A stretch of 64,000 nt of DNA from Planctomycetota bacterium (GTDB lineage: Bacteria > Planctomycetota > UBA1135 > UBA2386), in assembly GCA_019636245.1 (NCBI GenBank), contig JAHBXX010000001.1:137859-201858 (forward strand). Reading direction: 5' to 3'. Shown here piece after piece: positions 10,117 through 18,217 of this stretch (its first letter is position 1; every line of letters begins with the position of its first letter). Both the position numbers and the translations under genes were made by a program. The notes beneath the pieces are model-generated. The model ran no database searches and had not been told where the DNA came from. It saw only the letters and a list, made by a program, of their open reading frames with translations.

Positions 10117-12054
10117 TCAGTTCACCTCGGTCGTGCTGGCGACGCCGTTGCTGACCGTCAGGCCGAACGCGTTCTGGCCGTTCGGCAGCGTGAACGGCGT
10201 GAACAGCGACACCGCCTGCGCGGCGATCACGTTGCCCGGCGCGAAGCTGACGTTGTCGAACAGCACGTTCCACGACGCCGACGGGGCCAAGGTCAGCTGG
10301 GCGCCGACGTCGAGGTCGAGCGTGGCGATGTAGGCGTTGCAGCCCGGCGCGCCGATGACGCCGAGGTCGAAGCCGCCTGGCAGCGGGTTGACGCTGAGGA
10401 ACAGCGTCGACAGGTAGACGCCCGAGCCGGGCAGGAACTCGGTCAGGTCGCTCGCGGTGAAGGTCACCAGCGTGCTCGGATTGATCACCGGCCGCGGCGC
10501 CGCCGCCAGCGACATGGGCTTGACGTCCGGCGCGGTCACCAGCGGCAGGGCGGTCGCGAGCACGATCGAACCCGGATCGAGCGATGGGCCGCCCGGCGAG
10601 TAGCCGACGAGGTGGGCGCTGCCGAACGGGCTGGTGGTGTCGGTGTCGATGCTCAGCCAGACGAAGACCACGCGGCCCGGGGTCGACGAGCCGGCGAGGT
10701 GCAGCTGGAACTGGATCGTGCTCGGGTTCGGCGTCGCGACCGCCGAGTAGTTCTCGACGCCGTCCCAGGTGATGTAGAGCACGTCGAGCGCGGCGTCGTG
10801 GTGCCAGCGCACCGGGCCGCCGGCGAGGTCGGCCGGGTTGAAGTCGTGCCAGGACCAGAACGCCGTCTCGTAGGCGTTGCGCATGTTGTTCGTCGGCGTG
10901 TAGTCGTTCGGCGGGATGTTCCAGTTGCCGTTGTCGTTGGTCGGCCCCGTCGTCGAGACGAAGCCGTTCATGTGCACGTAGAGCGTCGTGGTCGCGCCGC
11001 CGGGCACCGGCAGCGGCGGCAGGCCGAGCGTGGTCAGGTTCATCAGCACCTGGCCGTCGTCCGACCGGGGCAGGTCCGTCGGCAGCACCGGCGCGACGTA
11101 GCCGCTGGCGCCGCCCGCGTTCCACGTCGCGACGTAGCCGTTGCCGGTCGGGTCGAGCGTCATGCTGTTGCCCTGCAGCGCCGCCGAGGCCACCGCCGCG
11201 TTGCCGTAGAGCTCGTAGAACGTCTCGCGGGCGATCGGGTAGCAGCCGGTGCCGTAGGGGTTGTGCGAGGCGCAGGGGCCCTGCACGAGGGGCACGATGC
11301 CGATCACCGAGTAGTTCTCGACGCCCGCCGTGAAGTCGGGGGCGAGGAACACCGACTGGCCGGTCAGGTCCCAGGTCGCCGCCGTGAACGCCTCGTAGAG
11401 GATCGCCTCGGTCGGGGTCGAGGATGGCAGCGAGGTCAGGTCCTGGGAGCCGGAGGTGGAGAAGACGCTGTTGCCCTTCGACACGCCGACATAGGTCGCG
11501 GACGCCGGCACCGTCGCGCCGTAGTCGAGCCGGATCACGCCCGACGAGTAGAGCGTGCACTGGAACGTGTAGCGGTCGACGGAGCTGCTCCAGCGGGCGA
11601 CGTCAGTCCACAGCACCCGCACTTCGCCCGGGAACGTCAGGTCCACGGTCACCGACCAGTTGGCCCCGGGCGCGAACGACCGGTCGTGGTCGCGGCTGCA
11701 GACGGCGATGCGCGGCGAGCCGCCGACGGCGCCCTGCATCTCGGCCTGGGAGATGATGGCGAAGGTGATGCCGTCGTTGGGCTGCGTGAGGCCGAGGGCG
11801 CTGTCGTCGAGGTAGATCTCGCCGTTGGCGTGCACCCACATGCGGTCGAGCGTCGCGGCGACGCCGGGCATCGGGAAGGCGAACGGCAGGGCGATCGGCG
11901 GCGTGCTCAGGCCTTCGTCCTCGACCGGGAACGTGGAGGCGAAGCCGAAGACGTTGTCCCAGGGGGCGAGTCCGGCAGGGCCACCGGGACACTGGGCGGA
12001 GAGGCCGGCGAGCAGCAGCGTGGCGGCACCGAGGAAGCGGGCGTGTTGGCGCAT
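10117..12054 (-). CDS. large secreted beta-rich protein with two related modules
   Basis: 645 residues with a signal peptide ending near LSAQ. The mature part is rich in Thr, Ser, Asn and aromatic residues. Two modules share a pattern. Module 1 (about 30-245) contains MWVHANGEIYLDD, VLWTDVARW and ENYSVIG. Module 2 (about 325-490) contains LYVHMNGFVSTTG, WSWHDFNPADL, LYITWDGVENYS and RVVFVWLSID. The shared order (VH-NGxxxxxx, then W-D near an aspartate, then ENYS) suggests an internal duplication resembling nidogen-like or lectin-like jelly-roll modules. The last 100 residues (GAPGCNAYIATLDLDVGAQ) resemble the C-terminal domain common on planctomycete exported proteins. No catalytic motif is seen. 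I infer a cell-surface or extracellular binding protein. Single-gene unit. Confidence 0.75.
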   Translation of the reverse strand: MRQHARFLGAATLLLAGLSAQCPGGPAGLAPWDNVFGFASTFPVEDEGLSTPPIALPFAFPMPGVAATLDRMWVHANGEIYLDDSALGLTQPNDGITFAIISQAEMQGAVGGSPRIAVCSRDHDRSFAPGANWSVTVDLTFPGEVRVLWTDVARWSSSVDRYTFQCTLYSSGVIRLDYGATVPASATYVGVSKGNSVFSTSGSQDLTSLPSSTPTEAILYEAFTAATWDLTGQSVFLAPDFTAGVENYSVIGIVPLVQGPCASHNPYGTGCYPIARETFYELYGNAAVASAALQGNSMTLDPTGNGYVATWNAGGASGYVAPVLPTDLPRSDDGQVLMNLTTLGLPPLPVPGGATTTLYVHMNGFVSTTGPTNDNGNWNIPPNDYTPTNNMRNAYETAFWSWHDFNPADLAGGPVRWHHDAALDVLYITWDGVENYSAVATPNPSTIQFQLHLAGSSTPGRVVFVWLSIDTDTTSPFGSAHLVGYSPGGPSLDPGSIVLATALPLVTAPDVKPMSLAAAPRPVINPSTLVTFTASDLTEFLPGSGVYLSTLFLSVNPLPGGFDLGVIGAPGCNAYIATLDLDVGAQLTLAPSASWNVLFDNVSFAPGNVIAAQAVSLFTPFTLPNGQNAFGLTVSNGVASTTEVN

Positions 12055-12271
12055 GGGGTGTCTACGGTTGGGGGAGAACCCAGGGTCCGCTGGCCGGAGG
12101 CGAGGTCCGGCCGGGGCACCGGCGGAGCCTGGGGCATGGCATGGACGAATGGCGCCCGGTCAGGGTTCCCTGGCCGGGCCGGAAGCTGCTGGCGGCCGTC
12201 CCTGCCCTCCGTTCCGCGATCGGCCCGCCGGGCGCGGTCGGGGCCGGTGCGGCCCGCTGCCGCGGCACGCC

Positions 12272-13528
12272 TCAGCGGCCCAGGGTCGCCAGCGTCTCGC
12301 GCAGCCTGGCCAGGGTCGGCGCGTGGTAGTCGCCGCGCCCTTCGCGCTCGGCGAGGAAGGCCTCGGCCTCCTGGTCGGGGCCGAGGCAGCGCAGCGCGAA
12401 CGCGGCGCCGACGCGCACGTCCATCGTCTCCTCGGGATCGTGCAGGCGCTGCCGCAGCGCCACGGCGCTGTCCTGGTCCTGCAGCTGGCCGAGCGCGTGC
12501 GTCGCCGCCGTGCGCAGTTCGCTGTCGGCGTGGCCGAGCAGCGGCCGCAGGAACGGCAGGTGCTGGCGCGCGCCGATGGCGCCGAGCGCGCGCGCCGCGT
12601 AGGCGGCGGTCAGCGGGTCGCCGAGCAGCGGCAGCACCGCGTCGGCCGCGGCTGCGGCGGCATGACCCAGCTCGGCCAGGACCTGCAGCGGCATCGTGCG
12701 GATGTAGTGCAGGTCGGCCTGCAAGGCCCGGCACAGCATCGGCACCGCCAGCGCTCCGGCCTGCCGCAGCACCCAGCGCGCGTCGTCGACCGGCCGCAGT
12801 TCCCAGCCCCGCGGCGTCACCAGGTGCGCCGCCAGCCGGGCCTCGAGGTCGGCGGCGTCGGGCGCCGGCACGTCCGGCCGCGACGGCACGCCGGTCGCCC
12901 GCCAACGGCCGACGCACTGCTGCAGTTCGCGGCGCAGGGTGGCCCATGTCGGTTCGTCGCCGAGGTCGACGCCCCGCGCCTGCAGGGCCTCGACGGCCAG
13001 CTGGCCGGCGCGGTCGGCGGTTGTCCGCTCGGCGATGGCCGCATCCAGCCAAAGGAGCCCGGTGTCGTTGCCGAGCCGCTGCAAGGCGTCGGCGACCCAC
13101 ACCACGGTCTCGGGGTCCTTCTCGTACTTCAGGCGCAGCAGCAGCGGCAGCTGCAGCACGGTCTGCGACGACCGCCCGCACAGCCACGCGGCCCGGCGCC
13201 GGACGGCGAGGTCTTCGTGCTGCAAGGCGGGTTCGAGGACCCACCATGCCCCCGGATGCTCGAGCAGCGCGCGCTCGGCCCGCCCGGCGGTGCGTGGGTC
13301 GGCGGCGACGATCTGCAGCGCCAGGTCGGCGAGGTCGCGCAGCTCGCGCTGGGCCGCCGCCGGCGGCGCCTGGCGCCGCGCGGCGAGGGCGTCGAACTCG
13401 GGCAGCAGCGGGCGCAGTTGCAGCGGCGGCAGCGGCGGACCGGCGGGCGCCACCGGCGCCGGCGCGCGGCTGCAGGCAGCCAGGGCGACGGCGAACCACA
13501 GGCGGGGCCGGAGCGGCGAGCGGCTCAT
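12272..13528 (-). CDS. HEAT-repeat lipoprotein, last gene of the cytochrome/ABC operon
   Basis: 418 residues. The N-terminus MSRSPLRPRLWFAVALAAC is a lipoprotein signal with Cys19. The rest is a string of HEAT-like helical repeats, clearest from residue 95 to the end (VRRRAAWLCG, VWVADALQRLG, AAYAARALGAIGA, ELRTAATHALGQLQD, VRVGAAFALRCLG). HEAT arrays bind proteins; no enzyme motif is seen. The ATG overlaps the stop of the five-haem cytochrome gene (ATGA). The products are therefore probably made together, and I infer a periplasmic scaffold for the cytochrome or the ABC importer. Confidence 0.78.
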   Translation of the reverse strand: MSRSPLRPRLWFAVALAACSRAPAPVAPAGPPLPPLQLRPLLPEFDALAARRQAPPAAAQRELRDLADLALQIVAADPRTAGRAERALLEHPGAWWVLEPALQHEDLAVRRRAAWLCGRSSQTVLQLPLLLRLKYEKDPETVVWVADALQRLGNDTGLLWLDAAIAERTTADRAGQLAVEALQARGVDLGDEPTWATLRRELQQCVGRWRATGVPSRPDVPAPDAADLEARLAAHLVTPRGWELRPVDDARWVLRQAGALAVPMLCRALQADLHYIRTMPLQVLAELGHAAAAAADAVLPLLGDPLTAAYAARALGAIGARQHLPFLRPLLGHADSELRTAATHALGQLQDQDSAVALRQRLHDPEETMDVRVGAAFALRCLGPDQEAEAFLAEREGRGDYHAPTLARLRETLATLGR

Positions 13529-14541
13529 CGGAGGTCGAGTCGGCGTTCTTCGAGCAGGGTGCTGCGCGGGTCGTCGTCGGACACGAACGGCGTCAAGCGG
13601 TACCACAGGCGTGCCTCGAGCGCGAGCGCCTCCGGTGGGATCGGCAGGCGCACCGCGTGGCGCTGGCCCGCGGGCAGCTGTGCGTTCTCGCCGGGAGCGT
13701 TGCCGGGGTTGATCGGCTCCATCTCGTCGCGGTAGGGCTGGCGGAACCGCCAGGCGCGCTGCCATTCGCCGCCGCCATCGGCGCCGACGAAGCGGTAGGT
13801 CATGTCGACGGCGCGGTGCCGTTCCTCGGTCGGGAAGTTGTGGCCGGCACCGACGTTGGTCAGCGCCAGCACGACTTCGCCGCCGTCGCGCTGCACTTCG
13901 AAGCGACCCGCCTGCCGCAGGGTCGCCGGGTCGTGCGCGCCGCGGTAGACGTGGCCGCGCCCCATGCGCGTGCTGCCGTCGGGGCGGTGCCGCGTCACTT
14001 CCGGCATGTGGCACGACGAGCAGTCGGTGCCCTGGGCGGCGAAATGGCTCGCGCGCCACTGGTCGGTGGTGCCGTGCTGGTTGTGGCACGACGCGCAGGC
14101 GTCGACGGCGAGGAACTCGGCGCTGGCCCGCGGCCGGCACGGCACCTCCGGACGGTCGCGGCGGCCGAGGATGCCGCCATCGGCGCCCAGGTGGCACGAG
14201 ATGCAGCTGATGCCTTCGTCGAAGTGGGTCCGCCGGGGGAGCGTGCGCTTGCCGAAGCCGGTGACCGCCAGCGGTCGCGGCAGGTGGCAGTCCATGCACT
14301 CCTCCTTGCGGAAGTCGTCGCTGAGGGCGCGCACCTCGGGGTTCGAGAAGGCGATCTGGTGGTGCGAGCCGTGCCACTCGGCATACACGTCCTCGTGGCA
14401 GCTCCGGCACTGCGCCGCCGATTCCCAGCGTACGGTGGCCGCGGCGGTCGGCGGCGATCCGCCGCCGGCGAGGTAGGCGATGGTACCGGCGAAGCTGCCG
14501 AGCAGGCCGGTCGCGAGGCCGATCCGGGTGGCGAGGTTCAT
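13525..14541 (-). CDS. periplasmic five-haem cytochrome c (cytochrome c554-like)
   Basis: 338 residues with an N-terminal membrane or signal segment (about 5-27). Five CxxCH haem c sites are visible: CRSCH at 45-49, CMDCH at 82-86, CISCH at 113-117, CASCH at 149-153 and CSSCH at 174-178. The first sits in AAQCRSCHEDVYAEWHGSHH, the form typical of the cytochrome c554 family. Extra histidines (H57, H60, H61, H106, H156, H166) can be distal haem ligands. The C-terminal 140 residues carry no haem and look beta-rich. It acts as a periplasmic electron carrier or reductase; the donor and acceptor are unknown. It overlaps by ATGA with the ABC ATPase before it and with the HEAT lipoprotein after it, an unusual arrangement for an ABC importer operon. 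Confidence 0.88.
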   Translation of the reverse strand: MNLATRIGLATGLLGSFAGTIAYLAGGGSPPTAAATVRWESAAQCRSCHEDVYAEWHGSHHQIAFSNPEVRALSDDFRKEECMDCHLPRPLAVTGFGKRTLPRRTHFDEGISCISCHLGADGGILGRRDRPEVPCRPRASAEFLAVDACASCHNQHGTTDQWRASHFAAQGTDCSSCHMPEVTRHRPDGSTRMGRGHVYRGAHDPATLRQAGRFEVQRDGGEVVLALTNVGAGHNFPTEERHRAVDMTYRFVGADGGGEWQRAWRFRQPYRDEMEPINPGNAPGENAQLPAGQRHAVRLPIPPEALALEARLWYRLTPFVSDDDPRSTLLEERRLDLR

Positions 14542-15563
14542 GGGCGGGTTGGCTCGTGCCAGGGCAGGAAGCGTGGTGCCGCACGCAGGGCCAGCGTCAC
14601 CTCGGCGCCGGCTGGCGGCGCGGCGCGGGCATGGGCCTCGACGATCTGGTCGGCCAGGGCGACGCGCAGGCGCACGGGGTCTTCGCCGGGCAGCGCACAG
14701 AGGATGCGTCCGGCCGGCCCGCTCCCGGGCGGGGCCAGGTCGACGTCGCCGGGCAGCAGCACGAGGCGCAGGTCGCCGGGGGCGCCCGGCGGCCGGGCGA
14801 AGGTGCCGAACGGCGTCGACAGCCGATCGCCATCGGTCGCCGACACGGGCAGGCACGCGGCGCCCAGCAGGAAGGCGGCCGTGAACGCGGTGGCGGGCCG
14901 CTGCAGCAGGTCCTGGGCCGGCCCCGACTCGACCATGCGGCCCTCGCGCAGCACGACGAGGTCGGTGGCCAGGGCCAGCGCCTCGTCGCGATCGTGGGTG
15001 ACCAGGATGGTCGTCAGCCGCCGTTCGTCGGCGAGGGTGCGCAGCAGCAGCACGAGCCCGTCCCGCTGGTGCACGTCGACCGAGCGCAGCGGTTCGTCGA
15101 GCAGCAGCAGACCGGGGCCGGGCGCCAGGGCTCGGCACAGGCCCAGTCGCTGCGCCTCGCCGCCCGACATCGTGCCGGGGCGATCGTTGGCGCGGGCCTC
15201 GAGGCCCGCGCGGCGCAGCAGCGCCAACGCGTCGTCGGCGGCCAAGCCGGGGGCGGCGAACTGCAGATGCTGCAGCGCCGTCATCTGCGGCCACAGGGCG
15301 CCGTCCTGGAAGACGAGGCCGAGGCCACGGCGGTCGGGCGGCAGCCGGCGGCGGCCATCGTCGGCGATGGCATCGCCGAGCCGGATCGTGCCCGACGCGG
15401 CGGGTTCGAAGCCGGCGAGGCAGCGCAGCAGCGTCGTCTTGCCCGACCCCGACGGGCCGACGACCGCCAGCCGGCCGCCCGAGGGCACCGCGAACGTCAG
15501 CGGGCCCAGCTGGAAGCTGCCGCGATGCACGCACAGGTCGACGACGGCTACGGAGGTGGTCAC
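14538..15563 (-). CDS. ABC transporter ATP-binding protein, iron(III)/Fbp-type importer
   Basis: 341 residues. It is the cytoplasmic ATPase of the importer encoded by the next two upstream genes. Walker A is GPSGSGKTTLLRC at about 35-47, the Q-loop is in LGLVFQDGALWPQMT, the signature is MSGGEAQRLGL, Walker B is GLLLLDEPLRSVD and the switch histidine is in LVTHDRDEALAL. The last 110 residues form a TOBE-like regulatory domain as in FbpC, PotA and CysA. The family imports ferric iron, spermidine, sulfate or thiamine; the substrate cannot be read from this subunit. Four-nt overlaps with the permease and the cytochrome gene indicate one transcript. Confidence 0.9.
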   Translation of the reverse strand: MTTSVAVVDLCVHRGSFQLGPLTFAVPSGGRLAVVGPSGSGKTTLLRCLAGFEPAASGTIRLGDAIADDGRRRLPPDRRGLGLVFQDGALWPQMTALQHLQFAAPGLAADDALALLRRAGLEARANDRPGTMSGGEAQRLGLCRALAPGPGLLLLDEPLRSVDVHQRDGLVLLLRTLADERRLTTILVTHDRDEALALATDLVVLREGRMVESGPAQDLLQRPATAFTAAFLLGAACLPVSATDGDRLSTPFGTFARPPGAPGDLRLVLLPGDVDLAPPGSGPAGRILCALPGEDPVRLRVALADQIVEAHARAAPPAGAEVTLALRAAPRFLPWHEPTRP

Positions 15564-17146
15564 GACAGGGAGCGGAGCCTACGGCCGGCGAGCAGGGAAG
15601 GCAGCAACGGGACCAGCACCGCGATCGCGAGCAGCAGCAGCGCGATCACGCCGCTCCAGTCCTCGTGCTGGAAGTGCACCGCGTTGGCGAGCCGGCGCAC
15701 GGCGGTGGCGTTCGCCGCCGGCAGCACGACGGCGAGGTCGAGTTCGCGCAGCGCCAGCACGAACACGACCACCGCGGCCGTCCACGCCGCCGGCAGCAGG
15801 GGCGGCAGGTGCAGGCGCACGGCGCGCGCCCAGGGCGGTCGCGCCACCAGCAGGCCAGCTTCCTCGGCGGCCACCGGCTGCCGCCGGACCTGCGCCGACA
15901 GCGTCAGGGCCGCGAACGGCAGGAACCGGGCCGCGTAGCCGCAGACGGCGAACCCCCAGCCGGCGTAGAAGTCGCCGCCGAAGGAGCGCAGCAGGGGGCT
16001 GTCGTGGAACGCCCGCACCAGGGCGATGCCGAGCAGGATCGCCGGCAGGGCCGCCGGCAGCGCGCACAGCAGGTCGAGCAGCGGCTGGCGGCGCGCGGCG
16101 GCGCGGGCCAGCGGCAGCGCCAGCAGCACGACCAGCAGCGCCGTGCCGAGCGCCAGCCACAGCGAGTGCAGGAGATCCGGCAGGCCCTGGTCGATCGCCT
16201 TGTGGAAGCTCTGCCGCGCGAACGAAAGGGACATCGGCTCGAGCCGCTGCGCCGAACCGAGCGCCCAGCGGGCGAGCACGACCACCGGCAGGGCGATGCC
16301 GGCCGCGAGGTAGGTCGTCGGCGCCAGCAGCGCCGGCCACCGCCAGCGGCCGAGCGGGCGCCGCGGCAGCGGCTGCACGACGCCGCGGTCGGGGCCCTGG
16401 GCCCGCAGCCGCAGCGCGGCCCAGAGCAGGACGCCGAGGCCGGCGACGAACGGCAACGCGGCGACGATCGGGCTCTGCAGCTCCGCGAACGTGGTGCCGA
16501 CGGCACGGCGGTTCCAGCGCGCGAACAGGCCCTCGGCGTAGGTGTGCCAGGTCTTGCCCTTGACGGTCAGGAACTCCGGCACGCCGTGGTCGGCCAGCGT
16601 GAACAGGAACGCGAGCAGGCAGCCGGCCAGCAGCTCCGGCGCGATGGCGCGCAGCAGCCACAGCTCGGCGCGCCGGCCGCCGCGCAGCAGCCAGGCCGCT
16701 TCGTAGGCACGGCCGTCGACGCCGCGCAGGCCGCGTGCAGCGAGCACGGCGACGAACGGCGCGTGCGCCACGCCGAGCAGCAGCGCGCACGGCCAGAAGC
16801 CCGCGGCCGGAGCGATGTCGGCGAAGCCCATGGCGACGAAGATCGGCGGCACCACCAGCGGGGCGACGCCGAGCGGGCCGAGCCAGCCGCCGCCCGGCAG
16901 GTCGCGGCCGACGGTGACCCAGGCATGCAGGCCACCCAGCAGCAGCGACACGGTGGTTGCGGCGAGGCCGAGCTGCAGCGAGGCCGCCAGTTGCACGAGG
17001 GCGTTGCGGTCGTCGGCGAGCGCCGCCCAGGCCGCCAGCGTCCAGCCGTCCGGGCCGCGCACGGTCGCGACGACCAGCCCGCCGAGCGGCAGCAGCACGA
17101 ACGTGGCGAGGAACAGCAGGGCCGCCAGCAGCGGCAGCCTGGTCAT
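15560..17146 (-). CDS. ABC transporter permease, duplicated FbpB-type
   Basis: 528 residues with about twelve membrane segments in two homologous halves, as in the FbpB/ferric-iron permeases where two permease units are fused. The first half (about 1-260) and second half (about 290-528) each carry the coupling-helix region before the last segments: ARGLRGVDGRAYEAAWLLRG in the first half and EEAGLLVARPPWARAVRLHL in the second. The second is a diverged EAA loop. It forms the inner-membrane channel with the ATPase (overlap 4 nt) and the binding protein (23 nt upstream). The fused layout favours iron(III) or a similar small anion or cation over sugars or peptides. Confidence 0.88.
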   Translation of the reverse strand: MTRLPLLAALLFLATFVLLPLGGLVVATVRGPDGWTLAAWAALADDRNALVQLAASLQLGLAATTVSLLLGGLHAWVTVGRDLPGGGWLGPLGVAPLVVPPIFVAMGFADIAPAAGFWPCALLLGVAHAPFVAVLAARGLRGVDGRAYEAAWLLRGGRRAELWLLRAIAPELLAGCLLAFLFTLADHGVPEFLTVKGKTWHTYAEGLFARWNRRAVGTTFAELQSPIVAALPFVAGLGVLLWAALRLRAQGPDRGVVQPLPRRPLGRWRWPALLAPTTYLAAGIALPVVVLARWALGSAQRLEPMSLSFARQSFHKAIDQGLPDLLHSLWLALGTALLVVLLALPLARAAARRQPLLDLLCALPAALPAILLGIALVRAFHDSPLLRSFGGDFYAGWGFAVCGYAARFLPFAALTLSAQVRRQPVAAEEAGLLVARPPWARAVRLHLPPLLPAAWTAAVVVFVLALRELDLAVVLPAANATAVRRLANAVHFQHEDWSGVIALLLLAIAVLVPLLPSLLAGRRLRSLS

Positions 17147-17169
17147 GGCCAGGGCGCGCCCGGGCACGG

Positions 17170-18186
17170 CTACGGGCCGAAGCGGCGGTCCCATTCCTGG
17201 GCGCACCGGCCGAGGTTGGCTGCCGTCCAGTCGACGTCCCAGGCCATCGCGCGGAAGGACCCGACCGGCCGGATCGCCGGGTCGGCGGGGCCCTGCACGC
17301 CGGGTCGCAGCGGGATCTGGGCGCCGGCGGCCGCGGCCAGCAGGGCTTCGGTCTCCCGCGCCAGGATGCGGTCGACCAGGCGGCGGGCGTGGACCGGATC
17401 GGGGCCGCCCTTGATCAGCGCCACCGAGTTCGGGATCAGCATCGTGCCGATGCCGCCTTCGTGCTGGTCGGGGAACACGCAGGCGACCGGGAAGCCGTTC
17501 TGCCGGGCGACGTGGTAGTCGTCGGTGTCGGTGAACGCCCAGGCCAGCTTGCCGTCGCGCACCTCGCGCATCGTCGCGCCGTTGCTGGCGAGCAGCTTGA
17601 CGTCGTTCGCGAACAGGCCGTCGAGGAAGCGGGCGAAGGCCTCCTCGCCGAGGACCTGGCGCAACGCGGTGAAGTGCGTCAGCGTCGTGCCCGTGCGCGG
17701 CTTGGCGATGCCGCAGCGGCCCTTCCACCTCGGGTCGACGAGGTCGGCGTAGCTGGTCGGCCACGTGGCCCGGTCGGGCAGCAGTTCGGTGTTGACGATC
17801 AGGATGCGGGCGCGGGCCGCGAACGCCGTCCAGCGGTGCTGCGGGTCGCGCCACGGCGCCGGCACGTCGCGGGCGGACGGCGAATCGTAGGGCTCGAGCA
17901 GTCCGGCCTGGGCGAGGCGCACCGTGTGGGCCAGCTCGTTGTTCCAGAACACCGAGCAGCGCGGACGGTCGCGTTCCTCGAGCAGCATGCTGACGAGGCC
18001 GACGGTCTTCGCGCCTTCGGTGTCGTGCCGCTGCCGCAGGTCGATCTGCAGTTCCGCGGCGAAGGCGTTCAGCACGGGTTCGCTGAACTGCTGGTCGAGG
18101 GCGACGTAGATCGTCGGGCCGCTCGAGGCGGCATCGGCGCTGCACGCGGCCAGGAGCAAGAGGGCGAGGGAGGTGGTGGGGCGCAT
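17170..18186 (-). CDS. ABC importer substrate-binding lipoprotein, iron(III)-type family
   Basis: 338 residues. The start at 18186 gives a lipoprotein signal, MRPTTSLALLLLAAC. The fold is that of the FbpA/FutA cluster: TIYVALDQQFSEPVLNAF at the start of the mature protein, ILIVNTELLP, ATWPTSYADLVDPRWKG, and IPNSVALIKGGPDPVHARR. In classical FbpA the iron is held by a Tyr-Tyr pair. Here the matching stretch is TDTDDYHVARQNG with one Tyr, so ferric iron is plausible but not certain. FDQ-like PDQHEGGIGT follows. It delivers substrate to the permease encoded 23 nt downstream. A longer start upstream would destroy the signal peptide. Confidence 0.85.
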   Translation of the reverse strand: MRPTTSLALLLLAACSADAASSGPTIYVALDQQFSEPVLNAFAAELQIDLRQRHDTEGAKTVGLVSMLLEERDRPRCSVFWNNELAHTVRLAQAGLLEPYDSPSARDVPAPWRDPQHRWTAFAARARILIVNTELLPDRATWPTSYADLVDPRWKGRCGIAKPRTGTTLTHFTALRQVLGEEAFARFLDGLFANDVKLLASNGATMREVRDGKLAWAFTDTDDYHVARQNGFPVACVFPDQHEGGIGTMLIPNSVALIKGGPDPVHARRLVDRILARETEALLAAAAGAQIPLRPGVQGPADPAIRPVGSFRAMAWDVDWTAANLGRCAQEWDRRFGP

Positions 18187-18217
18187 GGGTCGGCTCCGGC
18201 AGCGGTCGTGGCGGGGA

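Noticed and set aside
9709..16563. Plus-strand open frame of 2284 codons
   Set aside because: It lies opposite well-supported minus-strand genes (ABC importer, cytochrome, secreted protein), its product is Arg/Ala-rich and matches no family; long antisense frames are expected where stop codons are rare in GC-rich DNA.
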